A stretch of 62,786 nucleotides of DNA, taken from NCBI GenBank assembly GCA_015062585.1, contig SUUJ01000009.1:1-62786 (forward strand), in the 5' to 3' direction. Shown one piece after another: positions 1 to 8,814 of this stretch. This stretch comes from Alphaproteobacteria bacterium. GTDB lineage: Bacteria; Pseudomonadota; Alphaproteobacteria; RF32; CAG-239. Made by a program: the position numbers and the translations under genes. The notes under the pieces were generated by a model. It was not told the origin of the DNA. It saw nothing but the letters and a program-made list of their open reading frames with translations, and did not search any database. Each line of letters opens with the position of its first letter. Position 1 is the first letter of the stretch.

Positions 1-34
1 AGGCTGTTGCTCTATCCAGCTGAGCTACGAGACC
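1..34 (-). tRNA. tRNA, 5' part only (probably Arg)
   Basis: Read on the minus strand, this is the acceptor strand, D-arm and first half of the anticodon arm of a tRNA (GGTCTCG, TAGCTCAGCTGGATAGAGC, then AACAGCCT). The window edge cuts it at about position 33, just before the anticodon. The body and the CCT before the cut resemble proteobacterial tRNA-Arg(UCU); the amino acid is an inference because the anticodon is outside. Confidence 0.8.
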
Positions 35-50
35 AAGCTTGATAAAAAAA

Positions 51-126
51 TGGTAGCGGGTGAGGGATTCGAACCCACGACACAAGGATTATGATTCCTC
101 CGCTCTACCGACTGAGCTAACCCGCC
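51..126 (-). tRNA. tRNA-Met (CAU), elongator type
   Basis: A complete 76-nt cloverleaf with encoded CCA. The acceptor strand GGCGGGT pairs with ACCCGCT. The anticodon loop is AT-CAT-AA on the stem GAGGA/TCCTT. The G1-U72 closing pair and the body match the alphaproteobacterial elongator tRNA-Met rather than initiator tRNA. The T-stem has one U-U mismatch. It lies 16 nt upstream of the partial tRNA on the same strand, so the two are probably co-transcribed. Confidence 0.95.
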
Positions 127-306
127 ATCAAATTCGAAATATTTAATAATATTTATATTCATCTTTGTCAATAAATATTTTTAATCTTTTGAAAAAAACT
201 TTTTCATTTTAATTATCTTGTTAACAAAATGCTTTAACCTAATTTTAAGTTATGCTTCATATAATATATATGAATTAAAATATTTACTTTTATGGGATAG
301 ATAAAA

Positions 307-1080
307 ATGGAAAAGTCTACTTTAATTGGTCTTGTCGGCGGTATTGCCGCTGTTACTTTCGGTATGGCATTAAAAGGTGCCGATCCGCACGCATTGATTA
401 ACCCTGCCGCATTCTTAATTATTTTTGCCGGTACGATAGCCGCAATTTTTAACGCATTTCCGATGCGTGATTTGAAACGCGTACCAAAATTGTTCAAATT
501 ATTGTTTAGCGGGCAAAAATTGACTCCAAAACAAGAAATACTGGAACTCTTTGTTGCCGCAGCCAAAGCCTCTAAACAAGAAGGTGTTATGGCCATTGAA
601 AAAAAGGCCAACGAAGTTTCAGATCCTTTTATCCGTTCAGCCATGACAATGGTTGCCGACGGTTTCAATGCCGAATTTATCTATAATGTTATCGATTCCG
701 AAATCAAACAAATGGAAGAACGCCACCGTTCAGGGGCTCAAGTGTTTGCCCAATGCGGTATGTATGCTCCTACCCTTGGTGTGCTCGGTGCGGTTATCGG
801 TTTGATTGCAGCGCTTGGCAACTTAACCGATATTGACCAACTCGGTCACTCAATCGCCGCAGCCTTCGTTGCCACACTTCTCGGTATTTTTACCGGTTAT
901 GTATGTTGGCACCCGTTTGCAAACAAATTAAGACAAATGAACGCTGAAGAAGTAGAAATGAAACGCATGGTTTTAGAAGGTGCAATTGCTTTGCAGGAAG
1001 GTGCGTCATCAATTGCTATTGAATCTCGTCTTCAAGCTTTCATTCCTTTGTCTGAACGCAAATCAATGCGTGATGAATAA
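307..1080 (+). CDS. motA: Flagellar motor stator protein MotA
   Basis: MotA/PomA-type stator subunit of the inner membrane; with MotB it forms the ion channel that drives flagellar rotation. The 257-residue length fits the short MotA class. Two N-terminal membrane segments (about residues 5-22 and 33-50), a charged cytoplasmic loop (about 60-150) and two C-terminal segments (about 155-205, with the conserved run MYAPTLGVLGAVIGLI) are visible. A TATAAT box at 260-265 in the A+T-rich leader may be its -10 element; no sigma-54 site is seen. motB follows after 24 nt, so this is a motAB operon. Confidence 0.95.
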   Translation: MEKSTLIGLVGGIAAVTFGMALKGADPHALINPAAFLIIFAGTIAAIFNAFPMRDLKRVPKLFKLLFSGQKLTPKQEILELFVAAAKASKQEGVMAIEKKANEVSDPFIRSAMTMVADGFNAEFIYNVIDSEIKQMEERHRSGAQVFAQCGMYAPTLGVLGAVIGLIAALGNLTDIDQLGHSIAAAFVATLLGIFTGYVCWHPFANKLRQMNAEEVEMKRMVLEGAIALQEGASSIAIESRLQAFIPLSERKSMRDE

Positions 1081-1104
1081 TCAATAAATTTTAAGGATAA
1101 TAAA

Positions 1105-1767
1105 ATGGTAAAGAAAAAACCTCATCATCCGCCTCACGAAGAACATGCCGACGAAACATGGCTGGTACCTTATTCCGACCTTTTGACACTTCTTTTAGCA
1201 TTGTTTATTGTGTTGTTTGCCTCCTCAAGCATTGACAAAAGCAAAGCTGCTCAGATCCAATACGCCTTGGCAGCCGCTTTCGGATCAGGTACAATCGAAG
1301 AAGATGACGGCAACATCATCAGCTTTATCAACGATGCAAAAGACCTAAATCTTGAAGATGACGGAGTTATTATTTCTTCAGATGCTAACGGTGCAACTTT
1401 GGAAATGACATCAATCAACTTATTTGATACCGGTTCCGTTACTCTAAAACCGGAAGCTTTACCTGTCATCAAAAAAATATCTCTGTTGTTAAATTCCAAC
1501 AAATATAAAAAATATCGCATTGTTGTCGAAGGTCACACTGATGACACCAACGAATCTGAAACACTTCCTTCAAACTGGGAGCTATCAGGAGCTCGTGCCG
1601 GCGCCGTCACCAGAGAAATGATTTCAAACACTATGGATGTAAATCGTTTCAAAGCGGTTGGATTGGCCGAAATTTCACCAGCCTATCCCAACAAAAATCC
1701 CTATGGTGAACCAATTCCGGAAAACCGCTTAAAAAATCGCCGAGTTATTGTCAGAATTGAATTTTAA
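1105..1767 (+). CDS. motB: Flagellar motor protein MotB
   Basis: Peptidoglycan-anchored stator subunit. After a Lys/His-rich cytoplasmic N-terminus (about 1-18) comes one membrane helix carrying the ion-binding aspartate in the motif PYSDLLTLLLALFIVLF, then a periplasmic OmpA-like peptidoglycan-binding domain (about 95-218) with the signature VEGHTDD and a typical NRR near the end. At 220 residues it is a compact MotB. It sits in an operon with motA, and nagA starts only 15 nt downstream, so the motor genes may share a transcript with amino-sugar catabolism genes. Confidence 0.94.
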   Translation: MVKKKPHHPPHEEHADETWLVPYSDLLTLLLALFIVLFASSSIDKSKAAQIQYALAAAFGSGTIEEDDGNIISFINDAKDLNLEDDGVIISSDANGATLEMTSINLFDTGSVTLKPEALPVIKKISLLLNSNKYKKYRIVVEGHTDDTNESETLPSNWELSGARAGAVTREMISNTMDVNRFKAVGLAEISPAYPNKNPYGEPIPENRLKNRRVIVRIEF

Positions 1768-1782
1768 TTTAAGGATCTCATT

Positions 1783-2940
1783 ATGAAAACAGCAATTTGT
1801 TTGCACAACGCCACAGTTCTAACCGGTTATTCTACAATGCACAACTGTGCGGTATATATAAAAAACAACCAAATTGCCGATGTTTATAATGAAGAAAGAT
1901 TCAAAAATAAAAAATTCTCACCCAAAGTAAAAATAGTCGATGTCAAAGGCGCCTATGTCATGCCCGGTATGATAGATACTCACATTCATGGTATCGGGGG
2001 TAAAGGCGCTGATGACGCAGACTATAAATCAATTTTACATATGTCAAAAGTACTCGCCTCTTACGGTGTAACATCATTTATACCTACTTGTTGCACTGCT
2101 AAAGAGGATTTGCTGTTAAATAAAATAAAAGCCATTGTCAAAGCTTGCGGCAAAGAAGAAGGAGCCAATATACTGGGCATACACTTAGAAGGCCCTTTCT
2201 TATCACCGGAAAAAATCGGAGCACAAACAGCCGATGGCATCTATCCGGTTAGTTTACCTTTGATGAACAAACTATACAAAGCCGGCAAAAACAAAATCAT
2301 TAACATGACGGTAGCTCCAGAACTTAAAGGAATGAGAGAACTAGCGCTATTCTGTAATGAAAAAGGTATTATTCTTCAAGCCGGACATACTAATGCAACC
2401 TATCAACAAATGCTGGAAGGAATGCAGGCAAATATTATGCATGTAACTCATTTGTTCAACGCAATGCGTCCCATGCATCATCGTGAACCGGGAGTTGTCG
2501 GAGCAGTACTGATACATCCTGAAATATCTTGCGAAATCATTGGTGATGGTGTTCACATAAATCCTAACCTCATTCATCTGTTAATGAAAAGCAAACCTTT
2601 AAGCCAAATAGTTTTGATTACAGACGCACTATATCCGGCCAAAACCGACCTTTCTCAGTCGCCGGAGTTATATTTGGATAAGTGTTTTTATCGCAAAGAA
2701 GACAATGTCATAAATGGCTCGGCTATATCTATGTTAGATGGTTTCAGAAACTTGGTAAACTGGGGCGTGCCAATTGAAAAAGTTGTGCGTATGGCTTCAA
2801 CTAATCCGGCACAAATAATGAGACAACAAAATAAAGGTTTACTACTGCCGGGATATGATGCCGATGTCATCGTCTTGGATAAAGATTTAAATTTAATTCA
2901 CACAATCATAAACGGACAATTTGTTAAAGGAAAAGCATAA
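1783..2940 (+). CDS. nagA: N-acetylglucosamine-6-phosphate deacetylase
   Basis: Cytoplasmic amidohydrolase that converts GlcNAc-6-phosphate to glucosamine-6-phosphate plus acetate. The 385-residue length is normal. Visible family motifs: DTHIHGIGG after the beta strand MPGMIDTH, the ligand-bearing HLEGPFL (about residue 130), AGHTNAT, HLFNAM, and the catalytic-Asp segment LITDAL. The SD AAGGAT sits 6 nt before ATG. The stop codon overlaps the nagB start by one base (TAATG), so the two are translationally coupled and form the GlcNAc or peptidoglycan-recycling pathway. Confidence 0.95.
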   Translation: MKTAICLHNATVLTGYSTMHNCAVYIKNNQIADVYNEERFKNKKFSPKVKIVDVKGAYVMPGMIDTHIHGIGGKGADDADYKSILHMSKVLASYGVTSFIPTCCTAKEDLLLNKIKAIVKACGKEEGANILGIHLEGPFLSPEKIGAQTADGIYPVSLPLMNKLYKAGKNKIINMTVAPELKGMRELALFCNEKGIILQAGHTNATYQQMLEGMQANIMHVTHLFNAMRPMHHREPGVVGAVLIHPEISCEIIGDGVHINPNLIHLLMKSKPLSQIVLITDALYPAKTDLSQSPELYLDKCFYRKEDNVINGSAISMLDGFRNLVNWGVPIEKVVRMASTNPAQIMRQQNKGLLLPGYDADVIVLDKDLNLIHTIINGQFVKGKA

Positions 2941-3728
2941 TGCGTGTAATAATTAAAAATGATTCTAATGACTGTTCAACCTGGGTTGCCGGCTATATTG
3001 CATACAGCATAAAAAAAGCCAAACCTTCGGCCAAAAAACCTTTTGTATTAGGCTTACCAACCGGCTCTACTCCTCTGGGCGTGTATAAAGAGTTGATAAA
3101 GCTGTACCAAAACAAAAAAATATCTTTTGAGCATGTCGTCACCTTCAATATGGATGAATATGTCGGACTAAGTCCTGAAGATAAAAACAGTTATCATTAT
3201 TTTATGCACGAAAACTTTTTTAAATTCATAAATATCAATCCGAAAAATATTTATATATTAAATGGTTTGACCAAAGATTATGCCAAAGAATGTGAAGACT
3301 ACGAAAAAGCTATTAAAGCCTATGGCGGTATCGATTTAATGTTGGGCGGTATCGGTTCAGACGGACATATTGCATTTAACGAGCCTTTTTCGTCTTTTGC
3401 ATCTCGTACCCGTATCAAGACATTGGCCCCTTCTACCATCAAAGACAATTCTCGTTTCTTTGATAACGATATATCAAAAGTTCCGACACAAGCTTTGACT
3501 ATCGGTATTGGTACTATCATGGATTCAAAAGAAGTAATAATTATGGCTACCGGCGAAAACAAAGCTGAAGCTATCAGAGCGACTATTGAAGAGCCGATAA
3601 ACCACAAATGCCCTGCTTCCATTTTACAAACGCACCGCTACGGTATTATTGTTTGCGACGAAGGAGCAATAAAAAAACTTTCTTCACCGACTATTCAATA
3701 TTTTAAGGGAACTGAAAACAGATTATAA
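2940..3728 (+). CDS. nagB: Glucosamine-6-phosphate deaminase
   Basis: Converts glucosamine-6-phosphate to fructose-6-phosphate and ammonia, the step after NagA. Length is 262 residues, like E. coli NagB. Visible motifs: GLPTGSTPLGVY (phosphate binding, about 38-50), FNMDEYVG with the catalytic Asp, the acidic run GGIGSDGHIAFNEP (about 136-150) and the PTQALTIGIGTI stretch. Its start overlaps the nagA stop. A bidirectional terminator follows immediately, so nagB is the last gene of the motA-motB-nagA-nagB group. Confidence 0.95.
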   Translation: MRVIIKNDSNDCSTWVAGYIAYSIKKAKPSAKKPFVLGLPTGSTPLGVYKELIKLYQNKKISFEHVVTFNMDEYVGLSPEDKNSYHYFMHENFFKFININPKNIYILNGLTKDYAKECEDYEKAIKAYGGIDLMLGGIGSDGHIAFNEPFSSFASRTRIKTLAPSTIKDNSRFFDNDISKVPTQALTIGIGTIMDSKEVIIMATGENKAEAIRATIEEPINHKCPASILQTHRYGIIVCDEGAIKKLSSPTIQYFKGTENRL

Positions 3729-3730
3729 TA

Positions 3731-3763
3731 AAAAAAAGCTTCGTCTTTACGAAGCTTTTTTTT
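3731..3763. terminator. Bidirectional intrinsic terminator (nagB / pheT)
   Basis: Perfect 8-bp stem AAGCTTCG/CGAAGCTT with a 6-nt loop, flanked by an A-run on the left and a T-run on the right, so it can end transcripts from nagB (+) and pheT (-). Confidence 0.9.
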
Positions 3764-3779
3764 ATAGCTATTTACAAAA

Positions 3780-6170
3780 CTACGCGTCGCGCAACTGCGC
3801 ATTACACTTAGTTTTTGCAGCTTGTTCAACCTTGCTCATCAATACTTCCAAATCCTGATCACTAAATGTAGCTTCTATTGGTTGGAAAGTAATCGATAAA
3901 GCGATTGATTTTTTGCTCTCTGAGAGATTTTCTCCCTCATACACATCAAATACTCGGACATCACTAATGTAGCGTCTGTCAGCCGTCTTAGCGGCAGCAA
4001 TCAAATCATCAGCCTTAACCGTCTTATCAACAATAAATGCCATATCTTTATCAACCGGTTGAAACTGTGATAGCTCAAGCTTCTTTTTAGCCTTTCCTTG
4101 AGAAGTTCGCGGAAGCGGAATATTATCAACAAACACTTCAAAAGCAACTACTCGTTGTTTAATTCCGAATTGTTTTAATATCATCGGATGAACTTCACCA
4201 AAATATGCAACTACATTAGCACCCAAACGAAATGCACCGCTTCTTCCCGGATGGTAATAGCTTGGTGCATCAAGTGAAATTCTAACCGAATCATAAGGAC
4301 CGTTAGCTGCTGCAATAACCGCCAAAGCATCAGCCTTTGCATCAAACACATCAAATTGACGCTCATCTTTCAACCAATGTTTCTTAGATGTCTGACCACA
4401 TCTTATACCGCCGGCAACCAACTTTTGTTCACCAGGTTTTACACCATAAAATTCCGGTCCGACCTCAAACAAACTAACATTAGAATATCCTCTGGCAATG
4501 TTATTCTTGCAACCTAGCAACAAGTTAATCAAAACCGACGGACGCATTTCATCCATTTCGGCAGTAATCGGATTGCACACCATTATCGGTTCATTACCTT
4601 TTCTAAAATCTTTAGCCAATTTTGAATCGGTAAAACTCCAAGTAACAGTTTCTAACATTCCTCTTGCGGCAAGCTCATGCTTAACCGTTACGATTCTGCG
4701 TTGAGCCAGTGACAATGTTTGTGCAGGGAAATAAGATTTAGGCATAGATTCGGCTTTAATATTATCAAGCCCTATCATTCTTACTACTTCTTCAATAAGG
4801 TCGTGTTCACCTTCAATATCACCACGCCAAGTCGGAGCAGTTGCCAGGATTCTATCACCCTCTTCTTTGGTTTCAAAACCAAGTGATGTCAAAATTTCTT
4901 TGATTTTAGCAGCACTTACTTCCATACCGATAAAGTTCTTAACTCTCTCCGGTCTGATATAAGTTGTAACCGGCTGATAATTTTCATCACCTGCCATCAC
5001 CATTTCATGCACTTCACCGCCACAAATTTGCAATATCAAATCTGTTGCATAATCAGAGCCCAATATATTAGACTTCGGATCAACCCATCTTTCATATCTG
5101 TAACGAGAATCCGAATCAATTTGGAATTTTCTGCCTGTTCTGGCGATACATACCGGATTAAAAGACGCGCATTCTACAAATACATTAACCGTATCTTCCG
5201 AACATCCTTTAGAATTACCGCCCATAATACCGGCAAGACATTGAATACCTTCTTCGTCGCAAATTCCCAAAGATTGATTATCAAGATTATAAACTTTGTC
5301 CTCCAAAGATATAAAACCTTCTTCATCTTTAGCCATACGCACGCAAATATCACCTTTAAGCTTATCAGCATCAAAAACATGCAACGGACGAGCCATATCA
5401 TAGTTAATATAATTGGTAATATCCACTAAAGGAGAAATCGAACGCAAGCCGATTGCAGTTAATCTGTCCTTCATCCATTTTGGAGTTTCGGCTTTATTAT
5501 TAACTCCTTTAATATAGCGTCCCACATATGTCGGGCAGGCCTTGAAATCTTCAATTTTTACTTTAATTGGAGATTCTAATGTGCTGTTATGCTTTGTGAT
5601 ATTTAAGGGTTTTAGTTTTCCCAAACCGGCAGCGGCCAAATCTCTGGCCACACCTCTTACTCCCAAACATTCGGCTCTATTTGGTGTAATTGCAATTTCA
5701 ATAACCGGATCAGCCTTATAAACTTCTGCCAAACTCAATCCGATCGGTGCTGTTTGCGGAAGCTCAATAATACCATTATGATCTCTTCCTACACCGATTT
5801 CATCTTCGGCACACATCATACCGAAACTTTCAACACCTCTAACCTTACCGACTTTAATTTTTTCGTTAAACAACGGAATATAAGCACCGACATGAGCCAA
5901 AACACCTATCATTCCTTTTTTGACATTAGGTGCGCCGCAAACGATTTGCAATATTTCATTACCGTCATTAACTTTCAAAACATGTAGGTGATCAGAATCA
6001 GGGTGATCTTCAACTTCTTCAATACGAGCTGTCGAAAAACCTTCCATGCTTTCAAAAGGATTAACCACCTCTTCTACTTCCAAACCGATTTTGGTAAGAG
6101 TTTCGGCAATTTCATCAACACTTGCCTGAGTATCTAAATGTTCTTTCAACCATGATATTGTAAATTTCAT
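3780..6170 (-). CDS. pheT: Phenylalanine--tRNA ligase, beta subunit
   Basis: Beta chain of the alpha2beta2 PheRS that charges tRNA-Phe in the cytoplasm. At 796 residues it is full length. It begins MKFTISWLKEHLDT, followed by the EMAP/OB-fold tRNA-binding domain (about 40-150, with VVCGAPN-like VCGAPNVKKG), the B3/B4 editing region (about 210-390), B5, the catalytic-like core, and a C-terminal FDX-ACB anticodon-binding domain (about 700-796). pheS ends 15 nt upstream, the usual pheST order. Confidence 0.96.
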   Translation of the reverse strand: MKFTISWLKEHLDTQASVDEIAETLTKIGLEVEEVVNPFESMEGFSTARIEEVEDHPDSDHLHVLKVNDGNEILQIVCGAPNVKKGMIGVLAHVGAYIPLFNEKIKVGKVRGVESFGMMCAEDEIGVGRDHNGIIELPQTAPIGLSLAEVYKADPVIEIAITPNRAECLGVRGVARDLAAAGLGKLKPLNITKHNSTLESPIKVKIEDFKACPTYVGRYIKGVNNKAETPKWMKDRLTAIGLRSISPLVDITNYINYDMARPLHVFDADKLKGDICVRMAKDEEGFISLEDKVYNLDNQSLGICDEEGIQCLAGIMGGNSKGCSEDTVNVFVECASFNPVCIARTGRKFQIDSDSRYRYERWVDPKSNILGSDYATDLILQICGGEVHEMVMAGDENYQPVTTYIRPERVKNFIGMEVSAAKIKEILTSLGFETKEEGDRILATAPTWRGDIEGEHDLIEEVVRMIGLDNIKAESMPKSYFPAQTLSLAQRRIVTVKHELAARGMLETVTWSFTDSKLAKDFRKGNEPIMVCNPITAEMDEMRPSVLINLLLGCKNNIARGYSNVSLFEVGPEFYGVKPGEQKLVAGGIRCGQTSKKHWLKDERQFDVFDAKADALAVIAAANGPYDSVRISLDAPSYYHPGRSGAFRLGANVVAYFGEVHPMILKQFGIKQRVVAFEVFVDNIPLPRTSQGKAKKKLELSQFQPVDKDMAFIVDKTVKADDLIAAAKTADRRYISDVRVFDVYEGENLSESKKSIALSITFQPIEATFSDQDLEVLMSKVEQAAKTKCNAQLRDA

Positions 6171-6185
6171 CTTCTTATACTCCTT

Positions 6186-7289
6186 TTATCTTACCAAACC
6201 GCCATTATTACTCAAACCACCTGTCATAGATGATTCATCTAACGGCATAAATCCATAATGCTTAAGCCAACGAACATCCGATTCAAAGAATGTTCGCAAA
6301 TCAGGAATACCATATTTAAGCATTGCCAATCTGTCCAATCCCAATCCGAAAGCAAATCCCTGATATTCTTCCGGATCAATTCCGCAAGCCTTCAAAACAT
6401 TAGGATGAACCATACCGCAACCCAAAATTTCCAGCCAGTCATCACCGGCTCCGATTTTCAGCTCGGTCTTGCTTTTTTTACAACCGATATCCATTTCAGC
6501 CGATGGTTCTGTAAACGGAAAATATGACGGACGATATCTTACAGGCAATTCATCAACTTCAAAAAATGTCTTTACAAAGTCATACAAACAGCCTTTCAAA
6601 TTGGCAAATGATGTTTTTTTATCAATAACCAAACCTTCTACTTGGTGGAACATTGGAGTATGAGTTGCATCATAATCCGAACGATATGTTCTGCCCGGCG
6701 CAATAATTCTAATCGGAGGCTGTTTTTTCTCCATTGTTCTGATTTGGACAGCCGAAGTTTGAGTTCTGACCACATAACTGTCATCAAAATTATCACTTTC
6801 GGGATTAGTAATATAAAATGTATCTTGCATTTGTCTTGCCGGATGGTTAGCCGGAGTATTTAACGCATTAAAATTATGGAATTGATCTTCAATATCCGGT
6901 CCGTCGGCAACTTCAAAACCCATTTCACCAAAAATTGCCACAACTTCTTCATAAATTTTTGATACCGGATGAATACGACCGATATTTTCTTCTCTGATTG
7001 GCAAAGTAACATCTATTGTTTCTTTTGCCAGCTTTTCATTTAATTCTTTGGCAAACAACTCTTGTTTTTTTGTTTCTAATGCTTTTTCAATTTCAGATTT
7101 TATCACATTAAGCATTTGTCCCATTTGCTTTTTTTCTTCTACCGACAAAAGAGCTAATTTTTTCATTTCTTCGGTCAAAGCACCTTTTTTACCCATAACA
7201 GATACTTTTATATCTTCCAAAGACTTAACATCTGAAGCTTCATCAATTTGCTTTAAAGTTGTTTGTTTTAACTGTTCAATATTTTCCAT
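6186..7289 (-). CDS. pheS: Phenylalanine--tRNA ligase, alpha subunit
   Basis: Catalytic alpha chain of PheRS. It has an N-terminal coiled coil (about 1-90) and a class II synthetase core with motif 2-like FHQVEGLVIDKK, the FTEPSAEMDI segment, and motif 3 GFAFGLGLDRLAMLKYGI near residue 315. At 367 residues it is slightly long; the extra part is a low-complexity C-terminal tail (GGLSNNGGLVR). It lies downstream of rpmI-rplT with a hairpin in between, a conserved alphaproteobacterial neighbourhood. Confidence 0.96.
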   Translation of the reverse strand: MENIEQLKQTTLKQIDEASDVKSLEDIKVSVMGKKGALTEEMKKLALLSVEEKKQMGQMLNVIKSEIEKALETKKQELFAKELNEKLAKETIDVTLPIREENIGRIHPVSKIYEEVVAIFGEMGFEVADGPDIEDQFHNFNALNTPANHPARQMQDTFYITNPESDNFDDSYVVRTQTSAVQIRTMEKKQPPIRIIAPGRTYRSDYDATHTPMFHQVEGLVIDKKTSFANLKGCLYDFVKTFFEVDELPVRYRPSYFPFTEPSAEMDIGCKKSKTELKIGAGDDWLEILGCGMVHPNVLKACGIDPEEYQGFAFGLGLDRLAMLKYGIPDLRTFFESDVRWLKHYGFMPLDESSMTGGLSNNGGLVR

Positions 7290-7314
7290 AATTTCACCAT
7301 TTTTTTAATTTAAA

Positions 7315-7358
7315 ATCAAAAGGATCCTCACCTGATTGCTCAAGTAGGACCCTTTTTA
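7315..7358 (-). terminator. Hairpin between rplT and pheS (terminator or attenuator)
   Basis: On the minus strand an A-run is followed by GGGTCCT pairing with AGGATCC, an inner CTTGA/TCAGG stem and a GCAA-type loop, then TTTTGATTTT. It ends rplT messages, or partly attenuates read-through into pheST, as pheST is attenuated in enterobacteria. No Phe-rich leader peptide is visible here, so a plain or partial terminator is the simpler reading. Confidence 0.65.
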
Positions 7359-7379
7359 TTATAAAATTTTTCTCGAAAA

Positions 7380-7739
7380 TTATTTGCTTAAAGAAGCCTT
7401 AACTTGGTCAACCAATTTAGCGAAAGTTTCGGGCTCTCTAACAGCGATATCGGCCAATACTTTACGATCAAGCTCAATACCAGCTTTGGCGAGCCCGTTC
7501 ATAAATCGAGAATAGGTCATATCATGCAAGCGTGTGGCAGCGTTAATGCGTTGAATCCACAAGCTGCGGAAGTTTCTTTTCTTAGTGCGTCTGTCGCGAT
7601 AAGCATATTGCAAAGCTTTTTCAACTTTTTCAACTGCAACGCGGAAAACATTTTTATTGCGGCCGCGATAACCTTTAGCCATCGACAACACTTTTTTGTG
7701 ACGAGCGTGAGCTGTTACACCTCTTTTTACACGAGACAT
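7380..7739 (-). CDS. rplT: 50S ribosomal protein L20
   Basis: Ribosomal protein of the large subunit, needed early in 50S assembly and in many bacteria an autorepressor of its own operon. The 119-residue length and the start [18 protein letters not shown] are diagnostic, as are [15 protein letters not shown] and the internal LWIQRINAA. It is strongly basic. It follows rpmI by 12 nt. Confidence 0.98.
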   Translation of the reverse strand: MSRVKRGVTAHARHKKVLSMAKGYRGRNKNVFRVAVEKVEKALQYAYRDRRTKKRNFRSLWIQRINAATRLHDMTYSRFMNGLAKAGIELDRKVLADIAVREPETFAKLVDQVKASLSK

Positions 7740-7751
7740 TCTTCTATACTC

Positions 7752-7949
7752 CTACAAATATGGTAAAAACTGTTTAACAATCTTAACATCAACATCAGCA
7801 ACCAATGTTGAGCCACGAGCTTGTCTTTTCATTTTTTGGGTTTTGCAGAAGAGGCAGTGTCTCTTGTAAGCAAAATTTCTTTTCAATTTACCTGTACCGG
7901 TAACGCTGAAGCGTTTTTTTACGGCACTTTTAGTTTTCATTTTTGGCAT
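7752..7949 (-). CDS. rpmI: 50S ribosomal protein L35
   Basis: A 65-residue basic ribosomal protein starting MPKMKTKSAVKKRFSVTGTGKLKR, the canonical L35 opening. It is the first gene of the rpmI-rplT operon. infC, which precedes rpmI in many bacteria, is not here; instead a roughly 80-nt leader and its own promoter come first. The leader is G+C-richer than its surroundings and is a candidate site for L20 autoregulation, which is an inference. Confidence 0.97.
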   Translation of the reverse strand: MPKMKTKSAVKKRFSVTGTGKLKRNFAYKRHCLFCKTQKMKRQARGSTLVADVDVKIVKQFLPYL

Positions 7950-8027
7950 TTTAAATCCCTTTCAAATACTTGGATTATTTAGGAGTCGACAGGCATACCA
8001 ACAGCCCGCCCACTCGGTTCAAACGCT

Positions 8028-8056
8028 CTTATAAAGCTTTTTACATCAAAAATCAA
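8028..8056 (-). promoter_or_regulatory. Sigma-70-type promoter for rpmI-rplT
   Basis: On the minus strand TTGATT is followed by exactly 17 nt and then TATAAG, about 80 nt upstream of the rpmI ATG. The gap downstream contains no other gene. Confidence 0.6.
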
Positions 8057-8079
8057 GCATTTTTTTATAAACAATTGCT

Positions 8080-8799
8080 TTACAGAGCTTTTTCGTCGCT
8101 AATCGACGCTTTTTCTTCTTTTTGCCTAGCTTTCACGGCCTTTTTAGCTGCCGCAACTTTTTTCTTTTCTTCTTTTTTCTTTTCTTTGACAACTTTTTTA
8201 GCTGTTTGTTTCTTTTCTTTTGCTATTTTTGCTTTTTCTTGTCTTTCTGAAACTTCTTTTTTGCATTTATACATTTTTTTTGCATGTTCGGCATAAGCTT
8301 CCTCAACAACCAAAGTTGTCTCACAAACACCATCTTCAGCCAGTCTGAATTTTTCATTCAAGCAACCGGCCACGCTTCTTTTGTATACAAAGACATAAAA
8401 AGCGGCTAAAACAAAAGAAAAAACAATACAAGATGTTTTAACGACCGTCAGTATTGTCAACGGTGTAATAAGTGTCAAGATAACACCGTCAATCGGCATA
8501 ATATTTCCCAAAACCATAATTCCGCCATAAATTACCGACAACAAAAATACAACTACCGAAAAATATGGTGCCCAACCGACAAATGTTAAAAATGTGGATA
8601 CAATCGGCAATTTTTTCATTGCTTTTTCGATAAATTTTATCGGTTTTAAAAAATTCATCGGTATTAAAAATATAGCCAACAACATAGACAATATAAATTC
8701 TGTCAAATATGAAGAATATGTATCAATTCCCCACAAAATCAAAGAGATAATCCAAAATATACCTCCCAACCATAAACTTTGCTTCCAATATATACTCAT
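8080..8799 (-). CDS. Membrane protein with Lys/Ala/Glu-rich C-terminal tail
   Basis: Not recognised as a named family. The N-terminal 150 residues hold four or five hydrophobic segments (about 10-28, 34-50, 73-98, 105-120, 122-142), so it is an inner-membrane protein. The last 75 residues are almost entirely Lys, Ala and Glu (runs such as KKEEKKKVAAAKKAVKA) and should form a long charged helix or coiled coil in the cytoplasm. It starts 15 nt downstream of lolD and is probably in the lolE-lolD transcript. Function unknown. Confidence 0.7.
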   Translation of the reverse strand: MSIYWKQSLWLGGIFWIISLILWGIDTYSSYLTEFILSMLLAIFLIPMNFLKPIKFIEKAMKKLPIVSTFLTFVGWAPYFSVVVFLLSVIYGGIMVLGNIMPIDGVILTLITPLTILTVVKTSCIVFSFVLAAFYVFVYKRSVAGCLNEKFRLAEDGVCETTLVVEEAYAEHAKKMYKCKKEVSERQEKAKIAKEKKQTAKKVVKEKKKEEKKKVAAAKKAVKARQKEEKASISDEKAL

Positions 8800-8814
8800 C
8801 TTGCTTCTCCTATC

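Noticed and set aside
7007..7379. Phe-rich leader peptide for pheST attenuation
   Set aside because: The 90-nt gap has no ORF with consecutive Phe codons; only the hairpin is supported.
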